Shown in pieces: positions 1-6,974 of a stretch of 60,465 bases of DNA (within the stretch, counting starts at the first letter, position 1; each line of letters begins with the position of its first letter). The stretch is taken from NCBI GenBank assembly GCA_022508925.1, contig JAFLUF010000003.1, positions 1 to 60,465 on the forward strand. Reading direction: 5' to 3'. A program made the translations under genes and the position numbers. The notes beneath the pieces were generated by a model. The model did not search any database. It was not told the DNA's origin and worked only from the letters and a program-made list of their open reading frames with translations. The stretch comes from Oscillospiraceae bacterium (GTDB lineage Bacteria; Bacillota; Clostridia; Oscillospirales; Ruminococcaceae).

Positions 1-250
1 CGGATTTTCCCGACGGGTCGCCGATCATTCCCGTGCCGCCGCCGAGCAGCGCTATCGGTTTATTGCCCGCCATCTGAAGCCGCTTCATGAGGCAGAGCGC
101 CATGAAGTGTCCGACGTGAAGCGAGTCCGCCGTCGGGTCAAATCCGATATAGAACACAGCCTTACCCGCGTTTATCATCTTGCTTATTTCTTCTTTGTCC
201 GTCACCTGCGCGATAAGTCCGCGCGCGACAAGCTCGTCGTATAACTCCAT
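1..250 (-). CDS. tyrS: Tyrosyl-tRNA synthetase, N-terminal part (cut by window edge)
   Basis: Class I aminoacyl-tRNA synthetase that charges tRNA-Tyr in the cytoplasm. About 83 N-terminal residues are visible; the rest runs off the left edge. Reading from the ATG at 250, the protein starts [15 protein letters not shown], then shows [16 protein letters not shown], the HIGH-type ATP-binding signature of TyrRS, followed by [15 protein letters not shown], the typical TyrRS tyrosine/ATP pocket. It lies 8 bp behind the GNAT gene, and both sit downstream of a T-box leader with a Tyr specifier, so expression should rise when tRNA-Tyr is uncharged. The identification is secure; only the length is unknown. 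Confidence 0.95.
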   Translation of the reverse strand, partial: MELYDELVARGLIAQVTDKEEISKMINAGKAVFYIGFDPTADSLHVGHFMALCLMKRLQMAGNKPIALLGGGTGMIGDPSGKS

Positions 251-258
251 ATTATAAC

Positions 259-726
259 TTATAACCTCTTTTCCAGATGTATGGTCGTTGGGATCATTCC
301 CATTCTTTCGAAGAATCTCCGCGCGATACCGTTATACAAACTCACGCTGGCAGAAATGCAATTGGCGTAATTTCCTTTTGCAAGCTTGCACACTTGATCA
401 ATAAGCTCTTCGCCTATTCCCTTGCCGCGCGCGTCTTCCGCAACAACAATGCTGATGATCGTTATGGTGCCGTCGCTGTTTTCACTTGCGCTGTTTTTAT
501 CGGGCAGCATATAAGTAATATAACCGTCAATTACATTATCATCGTTTTCATGACAGAGCGCATTAAAAATTTCCGTATTCTCCAAAAACCATTTTACTCT
601 CTTCTCACAATCCTCATCGCTGAGCACGGTATATACTACCGGATCAAGATTATTATGAAATACCAGATAATCCTTATACAGCTTTGCTAACGATTTAACA
701 TCCTCCAGGGTTGCTTTTCTAATCAT
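259..726 (-). CDS. GNAT-family N-acetyltransferase
   Basis: 155 residues, a single GNAT fold. Motif A is visible as [16 protein letters not shown] (about residues 95-110), with the R-x-x-G-x-G acetyl-CoA pyrophosphate loop; the C-terminal part ([16 protein letters not shown]) matches motif B with its usual N-x-x-A-x-x-F-Y/F-x-x-x-G-F/M pattern. A GGAGG ribosome site precedes the ATG at 726. The substrate cannot be told from sequence. The context is informative: it is the first gene after a Tyr T-box and is followed 8 bp later by tyrS, so its production is tied to tyrosine charging. Family known, substrate unknown. Confidence 0.85.
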   Translation of the reverse strand: MIRKATLEDVKSLAKLYKDYLVFHNNLDPVVYTVLSDEDCEKRVKWFLENTEIFNALCHENDDNVIDGYITYMLPDKNSASENSDGTITIISIVVAEDARGKGIGEELIDQVCKLAKGNYANCISASVSLYNGIARRFFERMGMIPTTIHLEKRL

Positions 727-846
727 AGTTTACCTCCGTTAATATTTTTTTATAAATTACTGTTTTCCTGATATAAAACCAAATTTCACTGACATACAGC
801 GAGATATTTAAATCTCACGGATAACACCCTCTTTCAACATTTAATC

Positions 847-881
847 AAAAAGCCCTCTCCGAGCGAAAGCTCAAAGAGGGC
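847..881 (-). terminator. Intrinsic terminator of the T-box leader
   Basis: On the minus strand GCCCTCTTTGAGC pairs with GCTCGGAGAGGGC across a small loop and is followed by TTTTTGA. It lies just 3' of the T-box sequence, as expected for the terminator alternative to the antiterminator. Confidence 0.9.
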
Positions 882-1098
882 GAAAAACCGCGGTACCACC
901 TCAGTTTGCGGCGAGATCGCCGTCTTGAACAGCTTTAACGGGCTTACCCGTGCCTGCTAATAAGAGCCGTAAAACTCCGTTCGCAAAGCCGCTCGGGGAG
1001 GTAATTCGCTTACGCTTCCCTGCCGCCTCACACCTGCCGGCGGCTCTCTGAAAAGGCTTTTCGTAAACTACTGGTTTCCCGTCAACGCTTTTAAATAT
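848..1098 (-). promoter_or_regulatory. T-box riboswitch leader, probable tyrosine specifier (UAC)
   Basis: Reading the minus strand from about 1098, there is a stem I with an AGTAGTTTACGA start and an AGAG distal element. A UAC triplet (1001-1003) sits in the 3' side of stem I in the position of the specifier codon. The near-invariant T-box sequence GGTGGTACCGCGG (888-900) follows, then a strong intrinsic terminator. Uncharged tRNA-Tyr should stabilise the antiterminator and allow transcription of the GNAT gene and tyrS. The T-box motif and terminator are seen directly; the specifier assignment is by position and agrees with tyrS downstream. Confidence 0.93.
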
Positions 1099-1105
1099 CT
1101 AACTG

Positions 1106-1134
1106 ATTATATCATACACATTTTATTTTGTCAA
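1106..1134 (-). promoter_or_regulatory. Sigma-A promoter of the T-box/GNAT/tyrS transcript
   Basis: On the minus strand TTGACA (1129-1134) is followed by a 17-bp spacer and TATAAT (1106-1111). Transcription would start near 1098, at the base of the T-box leader. Confidence 0.88.
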
Positions 1135-1165
1135 GTGGTTTTGAAACAATTTTACAAACGCTCGG

Positions 1166-2194
1166 TCACAGCAGATCGGCAATCTCGTAAATCAGCCGCT
1201 CGGATTTTTCCCAGCCGAGACACGGGTCGGTAATGGACTTTCCGTAAACGCCCTCTTCTATCTTCTGACAGCCGTCCTCGATATAGCTTTCTATCATCAG
1301 ACCCTTTACCGTCTTTTTGACATCGTCGGAATGTCGCATGGAGTGAAGGACCTCTTTGGCTATTCGTATCTGCTCGAGATACTGCTTTCCGGAGTTTGAA
1401 TGGTTTGTATCGACGATTATCGCGGGATTTTCAAGTCCTTTTTCCTTATAAAGATCGCAGCAGAACTGCAGATCCTCGAAATGGTAGTTGGGAAGCGACT
1501 GTCCGTGCTTATTCTGCGCGCCGCGAAGAATAGCGTGAGCGAGGGGGTTTCCGTCCGACTCTACCTCCCAGCCCCTGTATACAAACGTATGCGCCGCCTG
1601 AGCCGCCTGAATTGAATTGAACATGACCGAAAGCGTGCCGCTGGTAGGATTTTTCATTCCGACTGCGCACTCCATTCCCGAAGCGACAAGGCGGTGGTGC
1701 TGATCCTCAACCGACCTCGCGCCTATCGCCACATACGAAAGAATATCCGAAAGATAGCGGTAGTTTTCGGGATAAAGCATTTCGTCCGCCGTGGTCAGGT
1801 GAGTTTCCTCGATCACCTTTGCGTGAAGCTCGCGGATTTTAATAATCCCCTCAAGCATATCCTCTTCTTTGGTAGGATCGGGCTGGTGGAGCATTCCCTT
1901 ATAACCCATGCCGTTTGTGCGGGGCTTTCCCGTGTAAACACGCGGGATTATGAGAATTTTGTCCTTTACCTTCTCCGCCGCCTTCGCGAGACGCGACGCA
2001 TAATCCAGAACAGACTTTTCATTATCAGCCGAGCACGGACCGATTATAAGCAAAAACTTGTCCGAGGCGCCCATAAATACGTCCGCGATTTCCTTGTCGC
2101 GCTTTGCCTTTACAGACACAACAGTTTCGGACAGCGGATGCATTTCCTTTATCTCCTGAGGAATAGGAAGCTTTCTTTTAAATGTCATGGACAT
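1166..2194 (-). CDS. aroF: 3-deoxy-7-phosphoheptulonate (DAHP) synthase, class I
   Basis: Condenses phosphoenolpyruvate and erythrose 4-phosphate, the first step of the shikimate pathway to Phe, Tyr and Trp. 342 residues, normal for the type I-alpha enzyme (E. coli AroF/G/H-like). Visible signatures are IGPCSADNE near residue 51, RVYTGKPRT and GYKGMLHQPDP, GARSVEDQHHR, KNPTSG and DTNHSNSGKQ, which supply the metal and substrate ligands. An AAAGGAG ribosome site precedes the ATG at 2194. It has its own promoter and no T-box leader, although the Tyr T-box transcript starts just past its end, so the aromatic link is by neighbourhood. The aroF/G/H subtype (feedback specificity) cannot be told from sequence alone. 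Confidence 0.95.
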   Translation of the reverse strand: MSMTFKRKLPIPQEIKEMHPLSETVVSVKAKRDKEIADVFMGASDKFLLIIGPCSADNEKSVLDYASRLAKAAEKVKDKILIIPRVYTGKPRTNGMGYKGMLHQPDPTKEEDMLEGIIKIRELHAKVIEETHLTTADEMLYPENYRYLSDILSYVAIGARSVEDQHHRLVASGMECAVGMKNPTSGTLSVMFNSIQAAQAAHTFVYRGWEVESDGNPLAHAILRGAQNKHGQSLPNYHFEDLQFCCDLYKEKGLENPAIIVDTNHSNSGKQYLEQIRIAKEVLHSMRHSDDVKKTVKGLMIESYIEDGCQKIEEGVYGKSITDPCLGWEKSERLIYEIADLL

Positions 2195-2229
2195 GATAAT
2201 TCTTTCTCCTTTGTAAATAAATCCTACTT

Positions 2230-2258
2230 ATTGTAACACAATTCCTTAAAATTGTCAA
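2230..2258 (-). promoter_or_regulatory. Promoter of the DAHP synthase gene
   Basis: Minus strand TTGACA (2253-2258), 17-bp spacer, TACAAT (2230-2235). The resulting leader is only about 30 nt and leaves no room for a riboswitch. Confidence 0.88.
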
Positions 2259-2287
2259 TTCCATTCCAAAATTTTTTCAAAAAGCCC

Positions 2288-2316
2288 TTGACAAATTTCT
2301 CCCCTTATGATATAAT
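2288..2316 (+). promoter_or_regulatory. Promoter of tRNA-Thr
   Basis: TTGACA (2288-2293), 17-bp spacer, TATAAT (2311-2316), ending 14 bp before the mature tRNA. A consensus promoter. Confidence 0.9.
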
Positions 2317-2330
2317 TCTATTGTTGCGAT

Positions 2331-2406
2331 GCTGATATAGCTCAGTTGGTAGAGCACATCCTTGGTAAGGATGAGGTCATCAGTTCAAATCTGATTATCA
2401 GCTCCA
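2331..2406 (+). tRNA. tRNA-Thr (anticodon GGU)
   Basis: A full cloverleaf can be drawn. The acceptor stem GCTGATA pairs with TATCAGC, the D arm contains AGCTCAGTTGGTAGAGC, the anticodon stem CATCC/GGATG encloses loop TTGGTAA with anticodon GGT, and the T arm contains GTTCAAATC. The terminal CCA is encoded (2404-2406). Confidence 0.97.
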
Positions 2407-2431
2407 GCAGGGCAATGCCCTGCACCAAGTA

Positions 2432-2460
2432 CGTCCCGCATGTTGTTGCGGGACGATTTC
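2432..2460 (+). terminator. Terminator-like hairpin after tRNA-Thr
   Basis: CGTCCCGCA pairs with TGCGGGACG and is followed by ATTTCTTT. A smaller GCAGGGC/GCCCTGC hairpin lies just upstream. The T-run is imperfect, so read-through into the glucanase gene is possible. Confidence 0.65.
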
Positions 2461-2525
2461 TTTATACTCGAATACAACGTTTTTATACGGAAAAAATAAA
2501 AACTAAACGATCCGGAGGTCATTTT

Positions 2526-3695
2526 ATGAGAAAAAATTTCGGAAAGATCATGCTTTCCGCACTCATGTCAATTTCGCTTTTGTGCGGCTGTACGCGCGAT
2601 TTCAGCGGAAACGGAGGATACGGAGGCGGAAACTCAGGCTCACAAACGCAAAGCAGCTCGGACAGCAATTCCCAAGACAGTTCCGACAGCGGCGCGAACA
2701 GTGAAAGCTCTGACAGCAAAACAGACTCGACCGTATCTTCCGACCCCGGCTTTATCGAAGTTCCGGTTGACACCGCTAAAACGCCTGTTTCCGCGCACGG
2801 ACAGCTTTCTGTAAAGGGCACGAATTTAGTTGACAAAAACGGAAATCCCTACCAGCTTCGCGGAATGAGCACCCACGGACTTACCTGGTTTCCCGCCTTC
2901 GTAAACGAGCAGGCGTTTCTGACGCTGCGCGACGATTGGAACACAAACGTTGTGCGCCTTGCGATGTATGTTGACGAGTGGAACAACGGCCAGTGCTATA
3001 TGAACAACAAGCAGGGCAGCCGCGAGCTTCTTGAAAAGGGTGTGGAGCTTTGCATAAAGCTCGATATGTACGCCATTATCGACTGGCACGTTCTTAATCC
3101 CGGCGACCCGCTTAAATACACAAATGAGGCTATAGCCTTTTTTGACAGTATATCAAAAAAATACGCCGACAGTCCTAACGTTATTTACGAAATTTGCAAC
3201 GAGCCGAACAGCGGCGCAAGCTGGAACGGCTCTGTAAAGCCTTATGCCGAGCAGGTTATCCCCGTGATAAGAAAGAACGACCCCGACGCGGTAATAATAG
3301 TAGGAACGCCTACCTGGAGCCAGGATATCCACGAGGCGCTCGCAAATCCGCTGAGCTTTGACAACGTTATGTACGCGCTCCATTTCTACGCGGACACCCA
3401 CAGAGACGACCTCAGAAACAGACTGCAAAGCTGTGTAAACGGCGGATTGCCGGTATTTGTTTCCGAGTTCGGCTGCTGCGATGCTTCGGGCGGAGGAGGA
3501 AACAACTTTACCGAAACGGAAAAGTGGCTCTCCCTGCTTGACAGCCTGAAAATAAGCTACTGCAACTGGGCTTTGGCTGATAAAAACGAGACCTGCTGCG
3601 CTGTCACAGGCTCGGGCGGAGCGAACGGCAACTGGTCTGACAGTCAGCTCTCCGAAAGCGGAAGGTGGATAAGAAACTGGTTTAAAAATCACTGA
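2526..3695 (+). CDS. Secreted GH5 endo-glucanase (cellulase) lipoprotein
   Basis: Hydrolyses internal beta-1,4-glucan bonds outside the cell. The ATG at 2526 follows GGAGGTC; upstream codons in frame run through the tRNA and are not used. 389 residues: a signal peptide with a lipobox ending in Cys22 (LLCGC), a Gly/Ser/Asp linker to about residue 80, then a GH5 barrel resembling subfamily 2. IDWHVLNPGDP, IYEICNEPN with the acid/base Glu226, YALHFYADTH and VSEFG with the nucleophile Glu314 are all present, so it should be active. There is no carbohydrate-binding module or dockerin. The enzyme is probably membrane-tethered. Its last codons overlap the end of the convergent XRE gene by 14 bp. Confidence 0.93.
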   Translation: MRKNFGKIMLSALMSISLLCGCTRDFSGNGGYGGGNSGSQTQSSSDSNSQDSSDSGANSESSDSKTDSTVSSDPGFIEVPVDTAKTPVSAHGQLSVKGTNLVDKNGNPYQLRGMSTHGLTWFPAFVNEQAFLTLRDDWNTNVVRLAMYVDEWNNGQCYMNNKQGSRELLEKGVELCIKLDMYAIIDWHVLNPGDPLKYTNEAIAFFDSISKKYADSPNVIYEICNEPNSGASWNGSVKPYAEQVIPVIRKNDPDAVIIVGTPTWSQDIHEALANPLSFDNVMYALHFYADTHRDDLRNRLQSCVNGGLPVFVSEFGCCDASGGGGNNFTETEKWLSLLDSLKISYCNWALADKNETCCAVTGSGGANGNWSDSQLSESGRWIRNWFKNH

Positions 3696-3960
3696 TATTT
3701 AAATCAACTCTAAGACAAGGCTCTATGTACTTCTGCTGTATTTCAAAAATGTCGACTCCAAGCGCCGTGCATAGCTTCAGCCATGTTATCCAGTTTGGAA
3801 CATTTTTACCGCTTTCTATACATCGCAGATAGACATCGGTTATTCCGATCATCTCGGAAAGACGCTCTTGTGTGATCTTGCTTTTTAGGCGCTTTTCCTG
3901 TGCTGTCATTCCGAAAACCTTCTTAATGATCAGGATCTCATTTCCTTCATTTTTTTTCAT
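3682..3960 (-). CDS. Small XRE-family HTH regulator
   Basis: 92 residues. Residues about 20-75 form a lambda-repressor-like HTH: LKSKITQERLSEMIGITDVYL has the usual Q-x-x-L-A/S-x-x-x-G-I/V spacing and is followed by CIESGKNVPNWITWLKLCTALGVDIFE, the conserved I-E-x-G and L-x-x-L-x-x-A-L-x-V pattern. There is no extra effector domain. It has its own promoter. Targets are unknown; the gene ends inside the end of the convergent glucanase gene, which makes that gene an obvious but untested candidate. Confidence 0.82.
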   Translation of the reverse strand: MKKNEGNEILIIKKVFGMTAQEKRLKSKITQERLSEMIGITDVYLRCIESGKNVPNWITWLKLCTALGVDIFEIQQKYIEPCLRVDLNISDF

Positions 3961-3997
3961 ATTTTTGTACTTCCTTTGTCAAGAGTGTATTAAACAT

Positions 3998-4026
3998 ATC
4001 ATAGCATTTTTTACACTTCGAGTCAA
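3998..4026 (-). promoter_or_regulatory. Promoter of the XRE gene; rest of 4027-4273 empty
   Basis: Minus strand TTGACT (4021-4026), 17-bp spacer, TATGAT (3998-4003). The AT-rich stretch from 4027 to 4273 shows no gene or convincing structure. Confidence 0.75.
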
Positions 4027-4273
4027 TAGACGCAAAATTCTTAAAAACGAGTGTTTTTCCGATTGCCAAGCGGTTTTTAAGGTTTTTGTGTGCTTTTGAC
4101 AAAAAGTTTTTCGGCCCGATCATGCATAATTTGACGATTCGGTTGTTGATTTTAATGAAAGAAAACGGCTGCCGGCGGACGGTATTGTTTATTATCCAAA
4201 CGTCATTATAAAACAGATCTCGTTTGATATCGTCCGCTGTATAGATATTAACAATAAAAAAGTAAAAAAACGC

Positions 4274-4302
4274 TTGACAAATGACAGATATTATGATATA
4301 AT
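4274..4302 (+). promoter_or_regulatory. Promoter of tRNA-Ser
   Basis: TTGACA (4274-4279), 17-bp spacer, TATAAT (4297-4302), 17 bp before the tRNA. Confidence 0.9.
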
Positions 4303-4319
4303 ATTACGGTAATAGTTGT

Positions 4320-4411
4320 GGAAAGATGGCTGAGCTGGTCTAAGGCGCACGATTGGAAATCGTGTAACGGCTAATACCCGTTCGAGGGTTCGAATCCCTC
4401 TCTTTCCGCCA
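4320..4411 (+). tRNA. tRNA-Ser (anticodon GGA)
   Basis: A class II tRNA with a long variable arm. Acceptor GGAAAGA pairs with TCTTTCC, the anticodon arm ACGATTGGAAATCGT carries GGA, the variable arm is TAACGGCTAATACCCGTT, the T arm contains GGGTTCGAATCCC, and CCA is encoded at 4409-4411. Confidence 0.97.
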
Positions 4412-4431
4412 GCGGCAGGTTGCCGCTCCCT

Positions 4432-4470
4432 GTTCCCAATGAAACTCTGTTTTCATTGGGAACGTTTTTT
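4432..4470 (+). terminator. Intrinsic terminator after tRNA-Ser
   Basis: GTTCCCAATGAAA pairs with TTTCATTGGGAAC (13 bp) and is followed by GTTTTTTCT. Confidence 0.92.
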
Positions 4471-4512
4471 CTGTACGGTTATTTTGAGATTTTTTTGTTT
4501 AGGTATATAGTC

Positions 4513-4548
4513 AAAACGCGCTCGGATCTATCCGGGCGCGTTTGTTTT
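4513..4548. terminator. Bidirectional terminator-like hairpin
   Basis: ACGCGCTCGGA pairs with TCCGGGCGCGT around a short loop; T-rich flanks are seen on both strands (TTTGTTTT on plus, TTTTGAC on minus). On the minus strand it closes the small Gln/Asn gene. Confidence 0.65.
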
Positions 4549-4576
4549 ACAAAATAATGTTAAATGTCAACTGTGA

Positions 4577-4660
4577 TCAGCGATCGTTGTTGTTCTGATT
4601 CTGCTGGTTCTGGTTCTGATTCTGCTGGTTCTGCTGATTCTGCTTGTTCTGATTAGACAT
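4577..4660 (-). CDS. 27-residue Gln/Asn-rich micro-peptide
   Basis: Too short for ordinary gene callers but well formed: AGGAGGAATTTTATC precedes the ATG at 4660, the frame is open for 27 codons, ends in TGA, and is followed by a hairpin. The peptide begins MSNQNKQNQQ and ends QNNNDR; apart from M, S, K, D and R it is only Gln and Asn. Codons alternate between CAG and AAT/AAC, so the DNA is also a low-complexity repeat. It is in line with spmA, spmB and the DUF2508 gene on the same strand, which suggests a spore-related role; gamma-type small acid-soluble spore proteins are similarly Gln/Asn rich. That link is inference, and no family is recognised. Confidence 0.6.
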   Translation of the reverse strand: MSNQNKQNQQNQQNQNQNQQNQNNNDR

Positions 4661-4753
4661 GATAAAATTCCTCCTGTGAAAATTCACAAATATTATACGG
4701 ATTTTCTTCCGCAAACATATTTTGCACAGATTTTTTGATAATATTCAACTTTT

Positions 4754-5026
4754 TTATTTTTCATCCACAGGAAAAGCTTCAAGCGTCATATTCAGCTCCC
4801 GGGCTTCGCGGTAAAGCTCCTGTAAACGGCATAGCGCGGCGTTTTCCTCGTAAATAAGAGCGTCTATTGCGGACGGGTTGTCAGTGAAATTATAATTGCT
4901 GCGTATATCGGAAAGATGGCTTAAAAGCTCGTTATATTCACGGCGAAGATTTTTATTCTTCTCATCTGCTGAATTCTTATGTATCCTGAACTTAAGCAAA
5001 AGATCATTTAACGTCATAACTCTCAC
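4754..5026 (-). CDS. DUF2508 (YaaL-like) small protein
   Basis: 90 residues, predicted mostly helical and charged. The segment NFTDNPSAIDALIYEENAAL matches the hallmark of the DUF2508 family (B. subtilis YaaL), where a D-P-x-L/A-I-D-A-x-I-Y-E core is conserved. The role of the family is unknown; it is often found near sporulation genes such as bofA or sigK. Here it follows spmA-spmB on the same strand, separated by a MITE-like insertion that may have split a former operon. Cytoplasmic: no signal peptide or membrane segment. Confidence 0.7.
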   Translation of the reverse strand: MRVMTLNDLLLKFRIHKNSADEKNKNLRREYNELLSHLSDIRSNYNFTDNPSAIDALIYEENAALCRLQELYREARELNMTLEAFPVDEK

Positions 5027-5189
5027 CTCAATAATCTGTATGCGGACTATTGAGGGATAAGAACCGATCCAATAAGTTTATTTTCACTAAAAAATACTGT
5101 CTTTTTTTGATATTTAAAATCTGATATATCTGACATTTGTTTATTTGCAATAAAATTTTCCTATTTGATAAAGCAATTTTCACAAATAC

Positions 5190-5379
5190 TTAGAACCTGT
5201 CCACATAGCCCGAAATGTTCGGATTTCGAAGCGGATTTTTCGCAGAACGAGGCAATTTTTCGCAGCGTTTTGCCGCAGGCATAATGCGTATACTTGATGT
5301 ATTTCAAGAAAAATTAACGAAGTTATGCGGAAAATCAGCCGAAAGACGAGCGTTGAGCGGCTATGTGGACAGGTTCTTA
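5190..5379. mobile_element. 184-bp MITE-like element with TTA target duplication
   Basis: Near-perfect inverted ends: AGAACCTGTCCACATAGCC from 5192 is repeated inverted as GGCTATGTGGACAGGTTCT ending at 5377. If the element is 5193-5376, it is flanked by a direct TTA on each side (5190-5192 and 5377-5379). There is no transposase inside, only short spurious frames. The 3-bp T-N-A duplication recalls some IS5-type elements, which is inference. The right-hand TTA forms the TAA stop codon of spmB on the minus strand, so insertion occurred exactly at or near the end of that gene. Confidence 0.8.
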
Positions 5380-5895
5380 TTCCGCTCCGAGCAGAAGTTT
5401 TACGGTTATTCCGCAGACTATCCACGCGGTAAGGTCGGCGGTAAGCGCGGCGGCGGTCGCATGGCGCGTCTTCTTTACCTTTACGGCGGAAAAATAAACC
5501 GCGATAGTATAAAAGGTTGTTTCTGATGATCCGATAAGCGTCGCGGCTACGCGCTCGGCAAAGCTGTCGGCGCCGTTTGCCGCGGCAATTTCGTTGTATA
5601 CCGCCATTGCGCCGCTTCCGGAAAACGGCCGCAGAATTACGAGCGGGACCGCCTCGGACGGAAACGAGACCGCGCCGCACAAAGGCTCAAGCAATTTTGT
5701 AAGCGCGTCGACCGCGCCGCTCGCGCGAAACATTCCAACGCACACAATAAGAAGCACAAGTGCCGGAAGAATATCCGCACAGGTTTTAAGACCTTCCGAA
5801 GCCCCCTCGCAGAACGCCCCGAAAACGTCAACCTTCTTGATCGCCGCGTAGATAAGCACCCCTACCGTTAATACGGGAATTATCCAGTCTGTCAT
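5377..5895 (-). CDS. spmB: Spore maturation protein B
   Basis: 172-residue integral membrane protein with about four or five hydrophobic segments. The core LEPLCGAVSFPSEAVPLVIL and RPFSGSGAMA, then LIGSSETTFYTIAVYF, are typical of SpmB, the nucleoside-recognition (Gate) domain family. SpmA and SpmB are needed for full dehydration of the spore core in Bacillus and Clostridium. The gene overlaps spmA by 4 bp. Its TAA stop lies at the right end of the MITE-like insertion, so the last residues may differ from the ancestral C-terminus; length is close to that of B. subtilis SpmB. Confidence 0.92.
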   Translation of the reverse strand: MTDWIIPVLTVGVLIYAAIKKVDVFGAFCEGASEGLKTCADILPALVLLIVCVGMFRASGAVDALTKLLEPLCGAVSFPSEAVPLVILRPFSGSGAMAVYNEIAAANGADSFAERVAATLIGSSETTFYTIAVYFSAVKVKKTRHATAAALTADLTAWIVCGITVKLLLGAE

Positions 5896-6485
5896 GGTTC
5901 TCCTTGCTTACGGAACTTGATTTTCGACATAAGCTTCGCTGAGGCAACCGCGATAAAAAGCGAATAAGCCGACACTATCCACACGCACGGCAAGATCTCC
6001 ATAGGGTCGCGCGCTCCGTTTGCCAGACGAAGCGCGGCGGCGGTCGCGGGAATTATCTGCAGGCTCGCTGTGTTTAACACCGCAAGCATTATCATGTCGT
6101 TGGTAGCATGTTCTCCGCTTTGCTGTTCCTCGGCAATGGCTTTCATCGCGGCAATTCCGAGAGGTGTAGAGGCGTTTCCGAGACCTAAAATGTTTGCGGC
6201 GATATTCGCGCAGATAAGACTCATAGCCTTTCCGCCTTTATTAATGCCGCCAAACAAAAGACCAAGCGGCGCGGATAACAGCTTTGAAAGCTTTTCAAGC
6301 AAGCCCGCTTTTTCCGCGACACGCATAAGTCCGCTCCAAAAGCACATTATGCCGCAAATCGAAATAACAAGCTCGACCGCCTCTCCCGATTTTGACAGAA
6401 TACTTTCGGACAGGTCGCCTATTCTTCCGTTGAGAGCGGCAAAAATAAGTGATACTATCGGAATTATCAGCAAAATAATTTTCAT
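5892..6485 (-). CDS. spmA: Spore maturation protein A
   Basis: 197 residues, several membrane segments. Shows the SpmA/nucleoside-recognition features: MCFWSGLMRVAEKAGL, LFGGINKGGKAMSLICANIAANILGLGNASTPLGIAAM and LNTASLQIIPATAAALR, the last two being the highly conserved gate motifs. Works with SpmB in spore core dehydration. It is the first gene of the minus-strand group. It diverges from the AbrB-type gene; the shared 124-bp gap has a clear plus-strand promoter but no clear sigma-A promoter for spmA, which would fit sporulation-specific (sigma-E type) control (inference). Confidence 0.92.
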   Translation of the reverse strand: MKIILLIIPIVSLIFAALNGRIGDLSESILSKSGEAVELVISICGIMCFWSGLMRVAEKAGLLEKLSKLLSAPLGLLFGGINKGGKAMSLICANIAANILGLGNASTPLGIAAMKAIAEEQQSGEHATNDMIMLAVLNTASLQIIPATAAALRLANGARDPMEILPCVWIVSAYSLFIAVASAKLMSKIKFRKQGEP

Positions 6486-6542
6486 ATTTTCACCTTTTTT
6501 GGGAAAAAATAATATTTTTGTTAAAATTTGTCAAAAAACTTA

Positions 6543-6571
6543 TTGACATTCTTGGCATATTATGTTAAAAT
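6543..6571 (+). promoter_or_regulatory. Promoter of the AbrB-type gene
   Basis: TTGACA (6543-6548), 17-bp spacer, TAAAAT (6566-6571). GAGGGGG at about 6592 is the ribosome site of the following gene. Confidence 0.8.
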
Positions 6572-6608
6572 ATGTACGACAAATGACATTAGAGGGGGAT
6601 TTGCTGTT

Positions 6609-6878
6609 ATGGTAAAATCAACGGGAATTGTCCGTCAGGTGGACGAGCTTGGGAGAGTTGTCATTCCTATCGAGCTAAGGCGAAATCTGAACATAGATAA
6701 ACGGGACAGTATGGAAATCTTTGTGTCAGAAGACCAGATCATTCTTAAAAAATACTCGCCGTCGTGCATTTTTTGCAGCAACGCGGGAAATATCGTCAAG
6801 TTTAACGAGAAAAACATCTGCGTAAGCTGTCTCGAAAAGCTTAAGGCTATGCCGGTCGAGAAGGCGCAGGAGACCTGA
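6609..6878 (+). CDS. AbrB/SpoVT-family transition-state regulator
   Basis: 89 residues from the ATG at 6609, which follows a strong ribosome site; an upstream in-frame start lies before the promoter and was rejected. Residues 1-47 are the swapped-hairpin AbrB DNA-binding domain: MVKSTGIVRQVDELGRVVIP, then ELRRNLNIDKRDSMEIFV. Residues about 52-77 carry two Cys pairs (CIFC ... CVSC), probably a small zinc knuckle, as is common in clostridial AbrB-like proteins. Such proteins control the switch into stationary phase and sporulation, and the divergent spmA gene fits this. A GC-rich terminator follows. Confidence 0.88.
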   Translation: MVKSTGIVRQVDELGRVVIPIELRRNLNIDKRDSMEIFVSEDQIILKKYSPSCIFCSNAGNIVKFNEKNICVSCLEKLKAMPVEKAQET

Positions 6879-6938
6879 GCGTTTTACGCGTAGCCATTGC
6901 TCTAAAAAGATTATATTCCGTACAAGAGAAAAAAATAA

Positions 6939-6970
6939 CCCGCGGGAAGCATTTTCCCGCGGGCTTTGAA
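6939..6970. terminator. Intrinsic terminator between convergent genes
   Basis: CCCGCGGGAA pairs with TTCCCGCGGG across ATTT/GCATT. A-rich sequence upstream and TTT downstream allow use from both sides: the AbrB-type gene on plus and the 828-residue gene on minus. Confidence 0.82.
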
Positions 6971-6974
6971 TTTC

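Noticed and set aside
2346-2525. 60-codon N-terminal extension of the glucanase
   Set aside because: It would begin inside tRNA-Thr. The ATG at 2526 follows GGAGGTC and opens a proper lipoprotein signal peptide.
4027-4273. Search for a small RNA or further gene between the XRE promoter and tRNA-Ser
   Set aside because: Only AT-rich sequence with weak short palindromes; nothing that can be supported.
5215-5526. 103-codon plus-strand frame across the MITE and spmB end
   Set aside because: It joins repeat sequence to the antisense of spmB and has no ribosome site or domain.
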